Shown: piece after piece, positions 6,428-6,767 of the stretch
Position numbering within the stretch: the first letter of the stretch is position 1
How the letters are laid out: the number at the start of each line of letters is the position of its first letter
DNA from: an uncultured Ardenticatenia bacterium
Lineage (GTDB): Bacteria > Chloroflexota > Anaerolineae > Promineifilales > Promineifilaceae
Direction: 5' to 3'
DNA: 6,767 bases
Assembly (NCBI GenBank): GCA_937858165.1
Contig: CALLZA010000384.1
Span: 1-6,767, forward strand
The notes under the pieces: model-generated
What the model was told of the DNA's origin: nothing
The model's input: only the letters and a program-made list of their open reading frames with translations
Databases searched by the model: none
Made by a program: the position numbers and the translations under genes

Positions 6428-6520
6428 AGAAGAGGAACACAGAGAACAGGGAGAGGAAGACACAGAGAGCACGGAGGAAGCCTCGAATTCCTATCGAGTC
6501 CCTCTTCTGTGTTCCTTCTC
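6428..6520. repeat. Degenerate CTCTGTGT-type inverted repeat upstream of the kinase-fusion gene
   Basis: GGAACACAGA (6434-6443) is inverted as TCTGTGTTCC (6506-6515), with flanking partial matches (AGAAG against CTTCT). An apical CTCGA/TCGAG pair (6482-6486, 6494-6498) lies near the centre. Between the arms the minus strand repeats degenerate CTCTGTGTCTTCC and CTCTGTGTTCC motifs. It has the look of a dispersed intergenic repeat and not of coding sequence. No gene is seen between 6388 and 6615. Confidence 0.5.
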
Positions 6521-6529
6521 CGCTCCCGT

Positions 6530-6587
6530 GATGCCTCAAAACAAAACGTTACCGAAGGGGTAATGGATGCCTCAAAATGAATGTTAC
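6530..6587. repeat. Two direct repeats of GATGCCTCAAAA
   Basis: GATGCCTCAAAA occurs at 6530-6541 and 6566-6577, 36 bases apart, each followed about 6 bases later by GTTAC (6548-6552; 6583-6587). TTACC/GGTAA (6549-6553, 6559-6563) can pair between them. Two copies only. They lie 140-200 bases upstream of the kinase-fusion gene and could be regulator sites or part of a dispersed repeat. Confidence 0.5.
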
Positions 6588-6615
6588 TCTGCCAATAGCC
6601 ACAATTCCTTTAAGG

Positions 6616-6685
6616 CTGTCTCTTATACACATCTGACGCTGCCGACGAGCGATCTAGTGTAGATCTCGGTGGTCGCCGTATCATT
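6616..6685 (+). other. Illumina Nextera adapter read-through (artefact)
   Basis: The sequence matches the Nextera library structure in order: the transposase mosaic end CTGTCTCTTATACACATCT (6616-6634), the rest of the Read 1 adapter GACGCTGCCGACGA (6635-6648), an 8-base index GCGATCTA (6649-6656, the reverse complement of index S501 TAGATCGC), and the reverse complement of the P5 oligonucleotide (6657-6685). It is not part of the genome. The contig was extended by an untrimmed short-insert read, so genomic sequence stops at 6615. Confidence 0.98.
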
Positions 6686-6767
6686 AAAAAAAACAACAAA
6701 CGAAGCCCAGGGATCACGCTAGGCGATACACACACAAACACAAGAATCAATACACACAACGCTCACG
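6686..6767 (+). other. Poly-A and noise beyond the adapter (artefact)
   Basis: Eight A residues follow the P5 end directly, as happens when a sequencer reads past the end of the library molecule. They are followed by A/C-rich, low-complexity bases (repeated ACACAC and CAACAA) unlike the GC-rich genome. No biological feature should be called here. Confidence 0.93.

Noticed and set aside
6530..6577. CRISPR-like repeat spacing of 36 bases
   Set aside because: Only two copies of 12 bases, the intervening sequence includes related bases, and there are no cas genes; the array cannot continue because adapter begins at 6616.
6686..6767. Poly-A run and CA-rich microsatellite-like tract
   Set aside because: It directly follows the P5 adapter end and is sequencing noise.

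Overview
The window is GC-rich bacterial DNA with three genes, all on the minus strand. Read in transcription order they are: a very large regulator-kinase (6387 to 2794), a heme O synthase (2603 to 1680) and a periplasmic amino-acid-binding lipoprotein (1332 to 73). The gaps between them (190, 347 and at least 228 bp) hold promoters, a strong terminator and dispersed repeats, so each gene is probably its own transcription unit. The style fits a draft or metagenome contig from Chloroflexota (Anaerolineae/Ardenticatenia-like): an XRE-HTH/NB-ARC/TPR protein of a type common there, a lipoprotein with a long Thr/Glu/Ala/Pro linker, and palindromic repeats in and between genes. The taxonomic call is inference; no marker gene is present.

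Region by region: 1-72 is the 3' flank of the binding-protein gene with a perfect 13-bp hairpin. 73-1332 encodes an AapJ/BztA-type general L-amino-acid-binding lipoprotein. 1333-1679 holds its ribosome-binding site, a perfect 12-bp palindrome at a possible start of transcription, several hairpins, a second promoter candidate and the ctaB terminator. 1680-2603 is ctaB. 2604-2793 holds the ctaB promoter and a long imperfect inverted repeat that overlaps the end of the kinase gene. 2794-6387 is a 1197-residue fusion of XRE-type HTH, NB-ARC/STAND ATPase, TPR array and a complete C-terminal Hanks-type Ser/Thr kinase. 6388-6615 is its upstream region, with degenerate repeats.

From 6616 to the end the sequence is not biological. 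It reads through the Nextera mosaic end, the Read 1 adapter, an 8-base index matching S501 and the P5 oligonucleotide, then poly-A and noise. The true contig ends at 6615.

The most interesting biology is the fusion protein. Its kinase follows what looks like the normal C-terminus of the HTH-NB-ARC-TPR family. The same gene carries two separate palindromic repeats translated in frame: one in the HTH/ATPase linker, one just before the TPR array. The genes share no obvious pathway: amino-acid uptake, terminal-oxidase heme synthesis and signalling appear to be unrelated neighbours. No CRISPR array, RNA gene, transposase or recognisable defence island is seen.
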